Assembly (NCBI GenBank): GCA_012656075.1
Contig: JAAKBF010000159.1
Location: 1,116,001-1,180,000, forward strand
Direction: 5' to 3'
DNA from: Phytophthora hibernalis
Taxonomy: Eukaryota > Oomycota > Peronosporomycetes > Peronosporales > Peronosporaceae
Length of the DNA stretch: 64,000 nt
Positions within the stretch are counted from its first letter, which is position 1, and each line of letters opens with the position of its first letter. Position numbers and translations under genes: made by a program. Under the pieces are notes generated by a model. The model ran no database searches. It worked only from the letters and a program-made list of their open reading frames with translations, and was not told the DNA's origin. This document shows, piece after piece, positions 63,854-64,000 of the stretch.

Positions 63854-64000
63854 GAAGTTACGTGGTCGTTCATTTCGTTAACGTCAATGTGAGCTACTTT
63901 TTGCTGATACCGATATCGCAAGTTGCATGGATTCCACTAAAAAATCTTGTTCAACTTCAAACCATCTTGACCCTTTCTTTTACTTCACATGAGAAGCTTT
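63854..64000. other. 3' flank of elicitin-like gene 2
   Basis: Noncoding on the plus strand as far as the window edge; probably the 3' untranslated region and beyond. Confidence 0.4.

Noticed and set aside
1..64000. tRNA and rRNA genes
   Set aside because: I looked for cloverleaf B-box patterns (GGTTCGAATCC-like) and rRNA landmarks and found none convincing; the PBS is only complementary to a tRNA end.

Overview
The window looks like nuclear DNA from a Phytophthora-type oomycete. The right end carries two secreted, six-cysteine elicitin-like genes with GPI-type tails, a family known only from oomycetes. Both have the oomycete initiator motif (consensus GCTCATTYYNCAWTTT) 50-75 bp before the ATG. 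The genes in the middle have short GT-AG introns of 56-90 bp. An OFD1-like centriole/basal-body gene implies a species that makes flagellated zoospores. Much of the rest is nested transposable elements.

Layout. 1-7040: a decayed Ty3/gypsy element on the minus strand, cut by the window edge. Its gag segment (4993-6646) is repeated in inverted orientation, almost perfectly, at 8481-10136. Between the two arms lie a probable LTR remnant and an unrecognised broken coding region (7261-8400). 10140-12360: a minus-strand Crypton-like tyrosine recombinase. 13026-25126: the conserved gene island, all on the minus strand. In transcription order it holds an LRR protein, the OFD1-like protein, a Ser-rich protein and three tandem C2-domain/coiled-coil paralogues. 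25307-25548: a small TA-flanked inverted-repeat element (MITE). 25550-48340: one long minus-strand LINE carrying a gag-like ORF1, a CCHC knuckle, an OTU-like cysteine protease segment, an AP endonuclease, an RT and a terminal zinc-binding domain. It is split by a probable gag-protease retroelement fragment (26420-28470) and by a complete gypsy element (31401-43238, 5-bp duplication CCGCC). 48465-49390: a CAP/PR-1-like gene fragment between inverted repeats. 49700-52275: a broken hAT transposase. 52382-53656: a coiled-coil gene. 56380-60560: two MULE-type transposase fragments. 60637-61530: broken coding fragments. 62103-63853: the elicitin-like pair.

Reading-frame caveat. Many genes that look alive are broken by one missing base, nearly always in a run of 4-5 identical bases (usually C/G, sometimes A/T). 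Every case I could resolve is a missing base, never an extra one. This looks like uncorrected homopolymer under-calling in the assembly more than biology, so I treat the island genes and the first elicitin-like gene as probably intact. Transposon frames carry the same slips plus genuine stops. Gene starts are given only at ATG codons.

Most notable: the OTU-like protease segment inside the LINE; a long ORF antisense to gag-pol inside the complete gypsy element; an octamer (TCGCCGAG) scattered at very high density through that element; the 1.65-kb inverted duplication; and the C2 gene triplet. No rRNA, tRNA or CRISPR array was recognised.
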